Source of the DNA: DASYRM01 sp035646375
GTDB lineage: Bacteria; Acidobacteriota; Vicinamibacteria; Vicinamibacterales; UBA2999
Length of the DNA: 39,413 nt
Direction of reading: 5' to 3'
NCBI GenBank assembly: GCA_035646375.1
Contig: DASRPM010000216.1
Coordinates: 1-39,413, forward strand
In this document: piece after piece, positions 24,642 through 33,344 of the stretch
How the letters are laid out: the number at the start of each line of letters is the position of its first letter
How positions within the stretch are numbered: the first letter of the stretch is position 1
The notes under the pieces: generated by a model
The model's input: the letters and a program-made list of their open reading frames with translations, nothing else
Told to the model about the DNA's origin: nothing
Database searches by the model: none
Made by a program: the position numbers and the translations under genes

Positions 24642-26240
24642 TCATGGTGCCGCTGCCGCTGCCGGCAGCAGCCGCGGCACTCGGCGATGATGTGTGGCCT
24701 GCTCGAACGCATAGGCCAACCGGATCAGCGTGGGTTCGGACCAGGCGCGGCCGAAGAAGGACACTCCCACCGGCAGGCCAGACACGTCGCCAGCCGGAAC
24801 CGTGACGTGCGGATAGCCGGCGACGGCGGCAATCGTCGAGCTCGCGCCGCGCACGTGGTCTCCGTTGAGGTGATCGATTGGCCACGCCGGGCTCGTCGTC
24901 GGCGCCACCAGGGCGTCGAGACGATGCGCGTCCATCACGGCGTCGATGCCCTCGGGGCCGGCCCAGCGCTGGCAATTGGCCAGGCTGGTCCGGTACTGCT
25001 CGGACGTCAGCGGCCCCTTCTTCTCGGCCTGCTCGAACAGGTCCTGCCCGAAGAACGGCATCTCGCGCGCCCGCTCCTGCCGGTTGAACGCGATCAGATC
25101 CGCGAGCGTGCGCACGCGCGCGCCGCGCGTGGCCAGGTACGCGTTCAGGCCGGCCTTGAACTCGTACAACAACACGTCCATTTCGCACGGCTCGAGCCGC
25201 GCCGCCGTGGGAATCTGCACGGGATCGACGACCGCGGCACCCTGCGCCTTCATGGCCTCGATGGCGGCCTCCACGACGCGATCGGCCTGGGGGCTGTACC
25301 CGAAATGCACCGCGCTTCGGGACACGCCGATGCGAGCGCCCTTCAACGCACCGGCGTCGAGGCCCGCCGCGTAGTCGTGCATTCGGCCCTGGGCGCGTTC
25401 GGTGATCGCGTCGCGCGGATCGGGTCCGCTCATCGCGGTCAGCAGAATCGCGGCGTCCATGACGGTGCGCGCCATCGGGCCCGCCGTGTCCTGGCTGTGC
25501 GCGATCGGGATGATCCCGGCGCGGCTCACGAGACCCAACGTCGGCTTGATGCCCACGATGCCGTTGACGCTCCCAGGGCAGACGATCGAGCCGTCCGTCT
25601 CGGTGCCGACCGCCACGGCCGCCAGGTTGGCGGCGATGGCCACGCCGCTGCCCGAGCTCGATCCACACGGATTGCGATCCAGCGCATAGGGATTCTTCAC
25701 CTGCCCGGCGCGGGCGCTCCACCCGCTCGACGAATGCATCGACCGGAAGTTCGCCCACTCGCTCAACGAGGTCTTCGCGAGAATCACCGCGCCGGCGGCC
25801 CGCAGGCGCTCGACGACGAACGCATCGCGCGGCGGCGCACTGGCGCCTTCGAGCGCCAGCGACCCGGCCGTCGTGGGCATTCGATCGGCCGTGTCGAGGT
25901 TGTCCTTGATGACCAGCGGAATGCCGTGCAGTGGGCCGCGTACGCGGCCCTGGCGACGTTCGGCGTCCAGTTCGCCCGCAATGCGCACCGCGTCCGGATT
26001 GACGTCGCTGATCGACCGCAGGGCTGGTCCCCCGCGGTCGATCTCGAGGATTCTCCGGAGGTAGAGCTCGACCAGCTGTTGTGACGTGTAACGGCCGGAC
26101 GCCATCGCGGCCTGCAGGTCGCGAATCGTCATCTCCTCGAGTTGGAACGGAGCGACAGGAGCCGCGTCGCGGGTGTTTCCGGCACACGCAGCGCACACCA
26201 GCCCCAGCGTGACGACGACCGAGTGGGCGTGAATCCGCAT
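24642..26240 (-). CDS. Exported amidase-signature enzyme
   Basis: The 532-residue enzyme belongs to the amidase signature family, which hydrolyses amides with a Ser-cisSer-Lys triad. Lys112 is in LVIKDNLDT, the cis-Ser in CGSSSGSG (192-199) and the nucleophile Ser218 in GTETDGSI. An N-terminal signal sequence (about 1-22) is present; the Cys19 context (CAAC) is a poor lipobox, so lipoprotein status is uncertain. It resembles exported amidases rather than GatA, which has no signal peptide. The ATG at 26240 has GGAGA 4 nt upstream. Two small membrane-protein genes precede it by 11 bp, probably in one operon. Substrate unknown. Confidence 0.9.
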   Translation of the reverse strand: MRIHAHSVVVTLGLVCAACAGNTRDAAPVAPFQLEEMTIRDLQAAMASGRYTSQQLVELYLRRILEIDRGGPALRSISDVNPDAVRIAGELDAERRQGRVRGPLHGIPLVIKDNLDTADRMPTTAGSLALEGASAPPRDAFVVERLRAAGAVILAKTSLSEWANFRSMHSSSGWSARAGQVKNPYALDRNPCGSSSGSGVAIAANLAAVAVGTETDGSIVCPGSVNGIVGIKPTLGLVSRAGIIPIAHSQDTAGPMARTVMDAAILLTAMSGPDPRDAITERAQGRMHDYAAGLDAGALKGARIGVSRSAVHFGYSPQADRVVEAAIEAMKAQGAAVVDPVQIPTAARLEPCEMDVLLYEFKAGLNAYLATRGARVRTLADLIAFNRQERAREMPFFGQDLFEQAEKKGPLTSEQYRTSLANCQRWAGPEGIDAVMDAHRLDALVAPTTSPAWPIDHLNGDHVRGASSTIAAVAGYPHVTVPAGDVSGLPVGVSFFGRAWSEPTLIRLAYAFEQATHHRRVPRLLPAAAAAP

Positions 26241-26251
26241 GTGCTCTCCAG

Positions 26252-26584
26252 CTACGCGGCGGGGCCGTCGCGATTCAGCAGCAGGACCACCGAACCGGCC
26301 AGGGCGGCGCCCGCCATGAGCGTGAACACCGGCGCCAGCCACAGCTCGAGCGATCGGAAGTCGAGCGGTTCTCCATCGCGGGCGATCTCGTAACGCAGAT
26401 TGGTGGCACGCCAGAACACCGCCGTCGTCCACGCCCACCCCGTTGCCAGCAGCCCCTCCGCGTACGGCCGCCCGCGTCTCAGACTCACGAGGTAGGTTTC
26501 GATGGGGACGAAGACAATCGCCCAGCTCCACGTGAACCGAACGACGCGCGACTGGAGCCTGCTCAACGGGCCAAATAGTCCCAT
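26252..26584 (-). CDS. Small membrane protein, unrecognised
   Basis: I do not recognise this 110-residue protein. Two hydrophobic segments are visible: about 20-35 (FTWSWAIVFVPIETYLV) and 78-101 (LWLAPVFTLMAGAALAGSVVLLL), separated by a polar loop. The ATG at 26584 starts 4 bp after the stop of the upstream small gene and is preferred to an in-frame ATG at 26629, which would overlap it. It ends 11 bp before the amidase. Confidence 0.65.
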   Translation of the reverse strand: MGLFGPLSRLQSRVVRFTWSWAIVFVPIETYLVSLRRGRPYAEGLLATGWAWTTAVFWRATNLRYEIARDGEPLDFRSLELWLAPVFTLMAGAALAGSVVLLLNRDGPAA

Positions 26585-26588
26585 ACGA

Positions 26589-26816
26589 CTACAGGTCGTG
26601 CACGAAGAAGGTGATGACCATGGCGGCAACCATGGTCAGAAACAGGAGCACGACCCCGCTTAGCAGCGCGGAGCGCAGGCCGCGCGCCCACCCCCTCCGC
26701 CGGCCGGCGACAACTCCCACGGCGGCTCCGCCCAGCGTCGCCGTGGAGAAGAGCGCCCACGCGATCCAGTGCGGCAACACCAGCGGGTAGAACGTGTACG
26801 GAATCGTCAGGTCCAT
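26589..26816 (-). CDS. Small two-helix membrane protein, unrecognised
   Basis: This 75-residue protein has two clear membrane helices, about 9-37 (LVLPHWIAWALFSTATLGGAA and following) and 51-72, separated by a basic loop rich in Arg (GRRRGWARGLR), which by the positive-inside rule faces the cytoplasm. The family is unknown. It is the first gene of a likely three-gene unit with the next membrane protein and the amidase. The ATG begins just beyond a terminator hairpin for the siroheme operon. Confidence 0.65.
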   Translation of the reverse strand: MDLTIPYTFYPLVLPHWIAWALFSTATLGGAAVGVVAGRRRGWARGLRSALLSGVVLLFLTMVAAMVITFFVHDL

Positions 26817-26821
26817 TCAAT

Positions 26822-26858
26822 CAAAACAGGAACGGCCGGCGAGAACCCCGCCGGCCGT
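26822..26858 (-). terminator. Hairpin terminator of the thrB-to-sulfite-reductase operon
   Basis: A 10-bp perfect stem (26832-26841 with 26849-26858) and 7-nt loop is followed on the minus strand by TCCTGTTTTGATT. The U-tract is imperfect, but position right after the sulfite reductase stop and before the next gene supports termination. Confidence 0.6.
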
Positions 26859-26865
26859 CTTCGGC

Positions 26866-26893
26866 CTAAGCCTTAAGCCCTAAGCCCTAAGCC
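26866..26893. repeat. Four tandem 7-bp repeats (CTAAGCC)
   Basis: CTAAGCC, TTAAGCC, CTAAGCC, CTAAGCC run head to tail with one mismatch. They lie between the sulfite reductase stop (26897) and the terminator hairpin, in non-coding DNA. Confidence 0.85.
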
Positions 26894-26896
26894 TTC

Positions 26897-28732
26897 TTAC
26901 ACCGCGCACTCCCCGTCCATCACCTCGGGGTTGAACGCCTGCGTCTCGCCGAGATCGACGTAATCCTGCTCCGTGATCTCGTTCGGGAGCAGCAGCGCCA
27001 GATCCTTGAGCGCCTCGGTCGCCTGTGCCGGCGGCACGCGGCGGAAGAACGCGCCCAGGTCCTCGTCCGGCAGGTGCTGCTGGTCGTACATCTTCACCAG
27101 CCGCTCGAGCGCGTCGTTCATGCGGTGTACCGGCACCTTCGACACCACCTTGCCGAAGTACGCCGTGCCGTCGTCGGCGCAGCCGCCGCCGACCATGACG
27201 AAGTACTGCGGGATCGCCTTGCCTCCGACCTTGCGCACGCTGCCCTGCAAGCCGATCGACGCGACGTGGTGCTGGCCGCACCCGTTCGGGCAGCCGCTGA
27301 TCTTGATGCTGCCCTTGCCGCCGGGCACCATCGCCACCAGGTCGGCGCGCGTGCTCAGGTACTCGGTCAGCCCGCGGCCGAGGCCACGCGACTGCGTCAC
27401 CGCCAGGCGGCAGCTCTCGGCACCGGGGCAGCTGACGACGTCGCCGAGCGTGTTGGCATCCGCCGCGCCAAGACCGGCCGCGGCAATCCGCTCGTAGAAC
27501 GGCTGCAGCGATTCCTTCTTCACCCACTTGTAGAGCACGTTCTGCTCCACCGTCAGCCGCATCGTGCCGTCGCCATACGCCTCGGCAAGGTCGGCGAGCA
27601 CGCGCATCTGCCCCGCGGTCATGTCGCCGAGCGGCAGCCGGACGGTCACGTGGTGATAACCCGCCTGCTTCTGCGGCGCCACGTTGGTCTGGCCCCACCG
27701 CACGAACGGATCGTCGATGGTCTGCAGCTTCACGGAACCGGGCATGATGCCGGGGCCGACGACGGGCGTCACCGCCGCCGCGGCGACGGCGTTCACCGAG
27801 GGCGCATCCGCCGGCTGCCAATCGGGCGCTTCTTGCGGCTTGAGCTGATCGGACGTCAGTTTGAGCGGCGCACCGCCGGTCGCGAGGAACGCCTCGAGCT
27901 CCTCCATCACCTTGGCGCGGAACGTCTCCCAGCCAAGCTGCTTCACCACGAACTTCATGCGGTTGCGCTGACGGTGCTCGTAGTCGCCGTACTTGTGGAA
28001 GACGCGCAGCACGGCCTCGGCCACGTTCTGCATCTCCTCCACCGGCAGGAACTCGTAGAGCACGTAGCCGGTCACCGGCATGATCGACGTGCCGCCGGCA
28101 ATCGTCACGCGGAAGCCGCGCCGGCCGTCCTGGATCTTCGCGCGCCAGCCGATGTCGTTGATCGACGCCAGCGCGTGATCCTCGGTGCAGCCCTCGAACG
28201 CGATCTTGAACTTGCGCGGCAGCACGGCGGCCAGCGGGTGCCGCAGGAAGTAGCGCGTCAGCGCCTCGGCGTAGGGATAGACGTCGAAGATCTCGCTGTG
28301 CGAGGTCCCCATGTAGGGACAGCCGGTCACGTTGCGCACGGCGTTGCCGCACGCCTCGCGCGTGGTCAGCCCCTCGTCGGCCATGATCCGCATCGCGTCT
28401 TCGCAGTCCTTGAGGAGCACGAAGTGCAGCTGGATGTTCTGCCGCGTGGTGACGTGGCCGAAGCCGCGCGAGTACTTGGCGGCCACGGTGGCGAACGCGC
28501 GCATCTGGCCGCTGCTCACGATCCCCTGCGGCGCCTTGACGCGCAGCATCTGCACGCCGTCCTGCCGCTGCCCGTAGGTACCGCGCGTCAGCCGGTAGCG
28601 CCGCCAATCGTCGGGAGCCATCTCGCCGCGCTCGAACTTGCCGAGCAGCGTGACGAACTCGTCGATGTCCTTCTCGCTCGCAAAATTGACGCTGCCGCGT
28701 CCCACCACTTTGCGTTCGTCAATTGCGGCCAT
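26897..28732 (-). CDS. cysI: Assimilatory sulfite (or nitrite) reductase, siroheme/4Fe-4S type
   Basis: The 611-residue cytoplasmic enzyme reduces sulfite to sulfide (or nitrite to ammonia) with six electrons at a siroheme coupled to a 4Fe-4S cluster. It has two tandem ferredoxin-like/siroheme halves and the cluster ligands C435/C441 (SCPGAESC) and C481/C485 (CPNGC). LTRGTYGQRQDG and TTRQNIQLHFV are the conserved N-terminal blocks. No CysJ flavoprotein is adjacent, so electrons probably come from ferredoxin. Sulfite is preferred as substrate because thrB/thrC and siroheme genes share the operon, but nitrite cannot be excluded. GGGAGG lies 6 nt before the ATG; 14-bp overlap with the upstream gene. 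Confidence 0.93.
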   Translation of the reverse strand: MAAIDERKVVGRGSVNFASEKDIDEFVTLLGKFERGEMAPDDWRRYRLTRGTYGQRQDGVQMLRVKAPQGIVSSGQMRAFATVAAKYSRGFGHVTTRQNIQLHFVLLKDCEDAMRIMADEGLTTREACGNAVRNVTGCPYMGTSHSEIFDVYPYAEALTRYFLRHPLAAVLPRKFKIAFEGCTEDHALASINDIGWRAKIQDGRRGFRVTIAGGTSIMPVTGYVLYEFLPVEEMQNVAEAVLRVFHKYGDYEHRQRNRMKFVVKQLGWETFRAKVMEELEAFLATGGAPLKLTSDQLKPQEAPDWQPADAPSVNAVAAAAVTPVVGPGIMPGSVKLQTIDDPFVRWGQTNVAPQKQAGYHHVTVRLPLGDMTAGQMRVLADLAEAYGDGTMRLTVEQNVLYKWVKKESLQPFYERIAAAGLGAADANTLGDVVSCPGAESCRLAVTQSRGLGRGLTEYLSTRADLVAMVPGGKGSIKISGCPNGCGQHHVASIGLQGSVRKVGGKAIPQYFVMVGGGCADDGTAYFGKVVSKVPVHRMNDALERLVKMYDQQHLPDEDLGAFFRRVPPAQATEALKDLALLLPNEITEQDYVDLGETQAFNPEVMDGECAV

Positions 28733-29543
28733 AACTCGCCTCCCGTGGCTCGGCTCCCCGCCGGTCCGTTCCGTCCGCGCCGTGTCCGGACATCGCTGCC
28801 CGCACCGTGACCACGTCGCCCACGATGAGCACGCCGGCCACGCCGTCGGGAGTCTCCACTCGTTCGAACTCGTTCAAGCGTCCCGTCCAGCTCCACGACT
28901 CCGGCGTGGACGCCCCGCACACGATGGCCGCGGGCGTGTCGCCCGCCCAGCCGTGTGCCATCAACCGTTCCGCCACGGCGGCACGTCCCGCCACCGCCAT
29001 CATCACCACGACTGTCAGGCTGTTCGGCGCAATGGCACCGAGCGCGCCGTCCAGCGCCTCGGAGGTATGACCCGCGAGCACCACGAATCCCGCGGCCACG
29101 CCGCGATGCGTCACCGGAATACCCGCCAGCTCCGCGGCCGCGACGGCCGTGGTCACGCCGGGCACGATCTCGAACGGAATGCCGGCCTCGGCCAGCGCAA
29201 TCGCCTCCTCGGCGCCGCGGCCGAACACGAACGGATCGCCGCCCTTGAGCCGAACCACGTGCTTGCCGTGGCGGGCCGCGCGGATCATCAGCTTGTGGAT
29301 CGTCTCCTGCTTCACGCTCGTCCGGCCGGCGCGCTTGCCCACGTGGAAGCACGGCGCACCGGTGAGCCCGCGCAGCGACACCGCATCGACGAGCGCGTCG
29401 TAGAGCACCAGGTCGGCCTCGCGCACGAGCCGCGCCGCGCGTACTGTCCACAGCTCCGGATCACCGGGACCGGCGCCGACGAGCGACACGCGTCCAACGG
29501 CCTTCACGGCCTCAGGGGCGGGCTTGGAGTCGACGTTCTTCAT
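28719..29543 (-). CDS. cobA: Uroporphyrinogen-III C-methyltransferase
   Basis: This 274-residue enzyme methylates uroporphyrinogen III twice with SAM to give precorrin-2, the first step towards siroheme. Motifs are VGAGPGDPELWT (22-33), the DALV segment, RLKGGDPFVFGRG and VPGVTTAVAAAE, all typical of SUMT. A short N-terminal tail (1-16) is extra. It overlaps the upstream dehydrogenase by 32 bp and the downstream reductase by 14 bp, so all three are translated together. The product feeds the neighbouring dehydrogenase/ferrochelatase. The C-terminal 25 residues (GADGTDRRGAEPREASYG) are low complexity. Confidence 0.95.
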   Translation of the reverse strand: MKNVDSKPAPEAVKAVGRVSLVGAGPGDPELWTVRAARLVREADLVLYDALVDAVSLRGLTGAPCFHVGKRAGRTSVKQETIHKLMIRAARHGKHVVRLKGGDPFVFGRGAEEAIALAEAGIPFEIVPGVTTAVAAAELAGIPVTHRGVAAGFVVLAGHTSEALDGALGAIAPNSLTVVVMMAVAGRAAVAERLMAHGWAGDTPAAIVCGASTPESWSWTGRLNEFERVETPDGVAGVLIVGDVVTVRAAMSGHGADGTDRRGAEPREASYGRN

Positions 29544-30081
29544 ACAGTCGGTTCAACGTTTCCAGCAGCTGCGGCCGGCGCTCTTCCATCGGCACGCCGT
29601 CCTGCTTCCACGTCTTCCGTATCTCCTCCGCGGCGGTCATCCACTCCGCGAGGTCCTGCGGCAGCCACGCGTCGAGCGCCTCGCGCATCAGCCCCGCCAG
29701 CGCGGGCGCGCGACCAGCGGTCGAGAACGCCACGGTCACCCCGTCGCGCCGCACCACGCCGCCGAGATAGGCCGTGGCATTGGGCGGGTCGTCCACCGCG
29801 TTCACAAACAGTTGGCGACGTTCGGCCGCTGCCACCACCTGCTCGTTCACCTCGGGCGGCGCCGCCGCCACCACCCACCACATGCCGTCCAGATCGTGCG
29901 GCTCGAACGCCCGGCGCCGTCTCGACACGCCCACGCGTTCGAACTCAGGACGAATCTCCGGAGCCACGACGGTGACTTTGGCGCCCGCCGCGAGCAGCCC
30001 CTCTAGTTTGCCTGCCGCCACCGGCCCGCCGCCGACTACCAGTACCGGCCGGCCGTCGAGCTTGAGAAAGACCGGGTACAT
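29512..30081 (-). CDS. Precorrin-2 dehydrogenase / sirohydrochlorin ferrochelatase
   Basis: The 189-residue protein corresponds to the CysG N-terminal half or Met8: it oxidises precorrin-2 with NAD+ and inserts iron to give siroheme. It begins MYPVFLKLDGRPVLVVGGGP with the nucleotide-binding GGGPVAAGK, and has the catalytic-Asp block NAVDDPPNATAY followed by VAFSTAGRAPALAGLMRE. In enterobacteria it is fused to SUMT; here it is a separate gene overlapping the SUMT gene by 32 bp. Its ATG is 7 bp after the thrC stop, so it is part of the same operon. Confidence 0.94.
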   Translation of the reverse strand: MYPVFLKLDGRPVLVVGGGPVAAGKLEGLLAAGAKVTVVAPEIRPEFERVGVSRRRRAFEPHDLDGMWWVVAAAPPEVNEQVVAAAERRQLFVNAVDDPPNATAYLGGVVRRDGVTVAFSTAGRAPALAGLMREALDAWLPQDLAEWMTAAEEIRKTWKQDGVPMEERRPQLLETLNRLYEERRLQARP

Positions 30082-30088
30082 GGGCGCC

Positions 30089-31366
30089 TCAGGCCGTGGG
30101 CGTAACCTGCGGCTGCAGGCTCGCTTGTGACGCCGCGGCCATCTTCGGCCCGACGACGCGATCGAAGTCGGCCAGGCTCCGACCGATCGTGACCGGACGC
30201 TGGACGTGCCCCTGCATCACCTCCGCGGTCTTGAAGCCGTTGCCGGTGACGCAGATCACCACGGACTCGTTCGGCTTGATGACACCGCGCGCCACCAGCT
30301 GCCGCGTGGCGGCCACCGTCGTGCCGCCGGCCGGCTCGGTGAAGATGCCTTCGGTGCGCGCCAGGAGCTGGATGCCGTCCAGAATCTCCGCGTCGGTCAC
30401 CATCGCGCCGGCACCACCCGTCTCGTTGACGACCTTGATCACCTGAAAGCCGTCCGCCGGATTGCCGATCGCGAGCGACTTGCAGATCGTGTCGGGCTTC
30501 ACCGGATCCGGGAACTCGTCGCCGGCATCGAGCGCGCGCACCACCGGCGCGCTGCCGCTCGGCTGCGCCGCGTGAATCTTCGGCATCTGGCCGTCCACGA
30601 GACCCACTTCCTTGAACTCGCGCAGCCCCTTGTAGATGCGCGGCAGCAGGGTGCCTCCGGCCACCGGCGAGACGATGTGGTCCGGATACCGCCACCCAAG
30701 CTGCTCGGCGATCTCGAACCCCATGCTCTTGGCGCCTTCGGCGTAGTAGCTGCGCAGGTTGATGTTGGCGAAGCCCCACCCGTAGCGATCCGCGATCTGC
30801 GTGCACAAGCGGTTGACGTCGTCGTAGTTGCCTTCGACGGCCACCACCGTGGGGTTGTAGATCGCCGCACCCAGCACCTTGTTCGGCTCGAGGTCGTGCG
30901 GAATGAACACGTAGCACGGCAGGCCGAGGCGCGCGGCATGCGCCGCGACGCTCCCCGCCAGGTTGCCAGTGGACGCGCAGCCGAACACCGGGAACCCGAG
31001 CTCGACGGCCTTGGTGGCCGCCACCGACACCACGCGGTCCTTGTACGAGAAGGTCGGATGGTTCACCGAGTCGTCCTTCACGTACACCTCGGCAACGCCC
31101 AGCTCCTTGGCCAGACGGTGTGCCTTCACGAGCGGCGTGAAGCCGGAGTTGAACCCGGTCTTCGGCGATTCGACCGGCAGCAGTTCCAGGTAGCGCCAGA
31201 TCGAGGGCGGCCGGCTCTCGATGAGCGCGCGGCTGATGACCTTCTTGATCGCGGGGTAGTCGTACGTCACCTCGAGCGGGCCCAGACACTCACCGCACAC
31301 CCACGACGCGGTGGGCGGGTACTGCTTGCCGCACAGATGACACGTCAAACCCGCAACGAATCTCAT
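30089..31366 (-). CDS. thrC: Threonine synthase
   Basis: The 425-residue PLP enzyme converts O-phosphohomoserine to threonine. An N-terminal four-Cys zinc knuckle (C9, C12, C24, C27) precedes the fold-type II core with the PLP lysine in HPTFSYKDRV (Lys109), CASTGNLAGSVAAHAA and EPAGGTT. The ATG at 31366 is chosen since it starts the zinc knuckle directly and GGGAGATGAGG lies upstream; longer frames run into thrB. It is 4 bp downstream of thrB and 7 bp upstream of the siroheme gene. Confidence 0.95.
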   Translation of the reverse strand: MRFVAGLTCHLCGKQYPPTASWVCGECLGPLEVTYDYPAIKKVISRALIESRPPSIWRYLELLPVESPKTGFNSGFTPLVKAHRLAKELGVAEVYVKDDSVNHPTFSYKDRVVSVAATKAVELGFPVFGCASTGNLAGSVAAHAARLGLPCYVFIPHDLEPNKVLGAAIYNPTVVAVEGNYDDVNRLCTQIADRYGWGFANINLRSYYAEGAKSMGFEIAEQLGWRYPDHIVSPVAGGTLLPRIYKGLREFKEVGLVDGQMPKIHAAQPSGSAPVVRALDAGDEFPDPVKPDTICKSLAIGNPADGFQVIKVVNETGGAGAMVTDAEILDGIQLLARTEGIFTEPAGGTTVAATRQLVARGVIKPNESVVICVTGNGFKTAEVMQGHVQRPVTIGRSLADFDRVVGPKMAAASQASLQPQVTPTA

Positions 31367-31370
31367 TTCC

Positions 31371-32339
31371 TCATCTCCCGGACACGGAGGCGCCCGCAGG
31401 CTTGGCGGCGGGCGCGTGGTGCACCGCCAGCGTCCGCACCACGGCCTGGTGGCCGGCGCCGGCGAACATCGTGGACAGCAGCTGTTCCAGCCGCTCGAAG
31501 TTCTGCCGTGCGATGACGGCAATGGAGGGACCGGCGCCGGACAGGAAGGCTCCGAGCACGTCGGGATCCTCCAGCGAGAGCACCTCGGTCAGCAGCGGCA
31601 CCATCGTCGAGCGCGCCGGCTGGTGCCAGCGGTCGCGGACGCCTTCGCGCAGCCGCTCGTAGTCTCTGGTCTGCAGGGCGTGTACCAGCGAGAGCACGCG
31701 CTGCATGTTGAAGATGGCGTCGCGCCGGTGCAGATGGTCCGGCAGCGCCGCGCGCGCCTTGGCCGTGGCAAGGCCCACCGACGGCGTCACCACGACAAGG
31801 CGCAGCTCGTCAGGCCAGATCCAGTGCATCGCTTCGGGCGCATGCGCCTCGTCGGCAATCACGGACGTCAGCCCGCCGAAGAGCGCCGGCGCCGCGTTGT
31901 CGGCGTGCCCCTCGAGCGAGGTGGCCGCGGCCAGCAGCTCGCGATCCGACAACGGATGCGCCACTTTCTCGAAAATCCGCAGGCCCGCCACCGTGGCCGC
32001 GGCGCTGCTGCCCAGGCCGGCGGCCATCGGAATGCCGCTCTCCACCTCGACGTGGACGGTGGGCGTCTTGATGCCAGTGCGCTCGGCGATCAGGTGGAAC
32101 GCGCGCTCGAGCGCGTTGTGCCCCTTCACGGGCGGCGTGCTGCGCGCCACCACGAGCCGGGTGCCGCCGTCGTCGCGTACGTCCACGATCCGCGCGCGGA
32201 GGTACACCTGCACAGCCACACCCAGGGTGTCGAATCCGCCGCCGAGGTTTGCGACCGAGCCCGGCACGCTCACGTCGCCCGCGAGGACGGCGCTGGCAGT
32301 GCTGCTCGACGTTGAGCCTGAAGGGGTCTTAAGTGACAC
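31371..32339 (-). CDS. thrB: Homoserine kinase
   Basis: ThrB phosphorylates homoserine with ATP for threonine synthase. The 322-residue protein is a GHMP kinase with VPGSVANLGGGFDTLG (25-40), the ATP loop GIPMAAGLGSSAAA (102-115) and LSGAGPSIAVI near the C-terminus. About 20 Ser/Thr-rich residues precede the usual start of the family. The frame begins with GTG and no Shine-Dalgarno; a TATCGT ends 9 nt upstream and may be a weak -10. It heads the five-gene operon and is divergent to aguB with 51 bp between starts. Confidence 0.93.
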   Translation of the reverse strand: MSLKTPSGSTSSSTASAVLAGDVSVPGSVANLGGGFDTLGVAVQVYLRARIVDVRDDGGTRLVVARSTPPVKGHNALERAFHLIAERTGIKTPTVHVEVESGIPMAAGLGSSAAATVAGLRIFEKVAHPLSDRELLAAATSLEGHADNAAPALFGGLTSVIADEAHAPEAMHWIWPDELRLVVVTPSVGLATAKARAALPDHLHRRDAIFNMQRVLSLVHALQTRDYERLREGVRDRWHQPARSTMVPLLTEVLSLEDPDVLGAFLSGAGPSIAVIARQNFERLEQLLSTMFAGAGHQAVVRTLAVHHAPAAKPAGASVSGR

Positions 32340-32378
32340 GAAACAAAAACGATATCACGAAATCCGGCCCACTCCCCT

Positions 32379-32384
32379 TACACT
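32379..32384 (+). promoter_or_regulatory. Candidate -10 (TACACT) for the aguBA operon
   Basis: TACACT ends 6 nt before the GTG at 32391, implying a leaderless mRNA. No Shine-Dalgarno or -35 is evident. Confidence 0.45.
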
Positions 32385-32390
32385 GGATCC

Positions 32391-33344
32391 GTGGCCGACG
32401 CCCCGTTTTCCATCGGAATCATTCAGGATCGGGCCGATTCTGACCCTGCCGCCAACCTCGCCCGAGGCACCCAGCTCATTCGCGAGGCCGCCGGGCGCGG
32501 GGCGCAGATCATCTGCCTGAAAGAGCTCTTCAACGCTCCCTATTTCTGCAAGGCGCAGCACGCGGACCGGTTCGACCTGGCCGAGCCGATCCCGGGCCCC
32601 ACGACCGACGCCCTCCAGAGGCTGGCGAAGGAGCTGGCCGTCGTCCTGATCGTCCCCCTGTTCGAGCGGCAGGGGCCGGGCGTCTACCGGAATTCGGCCG
32701 CCGTCATCGACGCCGACGGCAGCCTGATGGGGGTGTATCGCAAGATGCACATCCCGGACGACCCGCTCTTCTACGAGAAGTACTACTTCACGCCCGGTGA
32801 CGGCCCCTCGCCGGCGGGTTCGCCGCTGTCGCCCGATGCGAGCGGCTTCAGGGTGTGGAAGACGCGCTACGCCACGATTGGCGTCCTGATCTGCTGGGAC
32901 CAGTGGTTCCCCGAAGCGGCGCGCATCACGGCGCTCATGGGCGCCCAGGTGCTCTTCTATCCCACGGCCATCGGCTGGCATCCGTCGGAGAAGGCCGAAT
33001 GGGGGCAGCCGCAGGTCGACGCCTGGCGTACGGCGCAGCGTGCGCACGCGATCGCCAACGGCGTCTACGTGGCGTCGCCGAACCGCATCGGCCACGAGGA
33101 CGAACCGGGCACCGATGGCATCACCTTCTTCGGCCACTCGTTCATTGCCGACCCGTTCGGCCGGCTGGTGGCCGACGCCGGCGAGGACGAGACGGTGCTC
33201 GTGGTGAGGTGCGACCCCGCGGTGATTGAAAGCGTCCGCCGCAACTGGCCGTTTCTCCGCGACCGGCGCGTGGACGCCTACGGCGCCATCCTGAACCGGT
33301 ATCTCGCCGTGTCCACCGACGCTAAAGCTCCGGCGGACAAGTGA
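32391..33344 (+). CDS. aguB: N-carbamoylputrescine amidase
   Basis: This 317-residue nitrilase-superfamily enzyme hydrolyses N-carbamoylputrescine to putrescine, CO2 and ammonia. The Glu-Lys-Cys triad is visible: Glu45 in LKELFNAPYF, Lys118 in YRKMHIPDD and Cys168 in ICWDQWFPE. FYPTAIGWHP and SPNRIGHE blocks are typical of AguB. It starts with GTG. Its stop overlaps the aguA start (GTGA), and the pairing with agmatine deiminase makes the substrate assignment strong. Together they make putrescine from agmatine; an arginine decarboxylase would have to be elsewhere. Confidence 0.94.
   Translation: MADAPFSIGIIQDRADSDPAANLARGTQLIREAAGRGAQIICLKELFNAPYFCKAQHADRFDLAEPIPGPTTDALQRLAKELAVVLIVPLFERQGPGVYRNSAAVIDADGSLMGVYRKMHIPDDPLFYEKYYFTPGDGPSPAGSPLSPDASGFRVWKTRYATIGVLICWDQWFPEAARITALMGAQVLFYPTAIGWHPSEKAEWGQPQVDAWRTAQRAHAIANGVYVASPNRIGHEDEPGTDGITFFGHSFIADPFGRLVADAGEDETVLVVRCDPAVIESVRRNWPFLRDRRVDAYGAILNRYLAVSTDAKAPADK

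Noticed and set aside
24642..26240. Amidase as GatA of the Glu-tRNA amidotransferase
   Set aside because: It has an export signal, longer length and no gatB or gatC nearby.
26184..26240. Lipoprotein signal on the amidase
   Set aside because: The residues before Cys19 (CAA) do not fit the usual L-x-x-C lipobox; a plain signal peptide is as likely.
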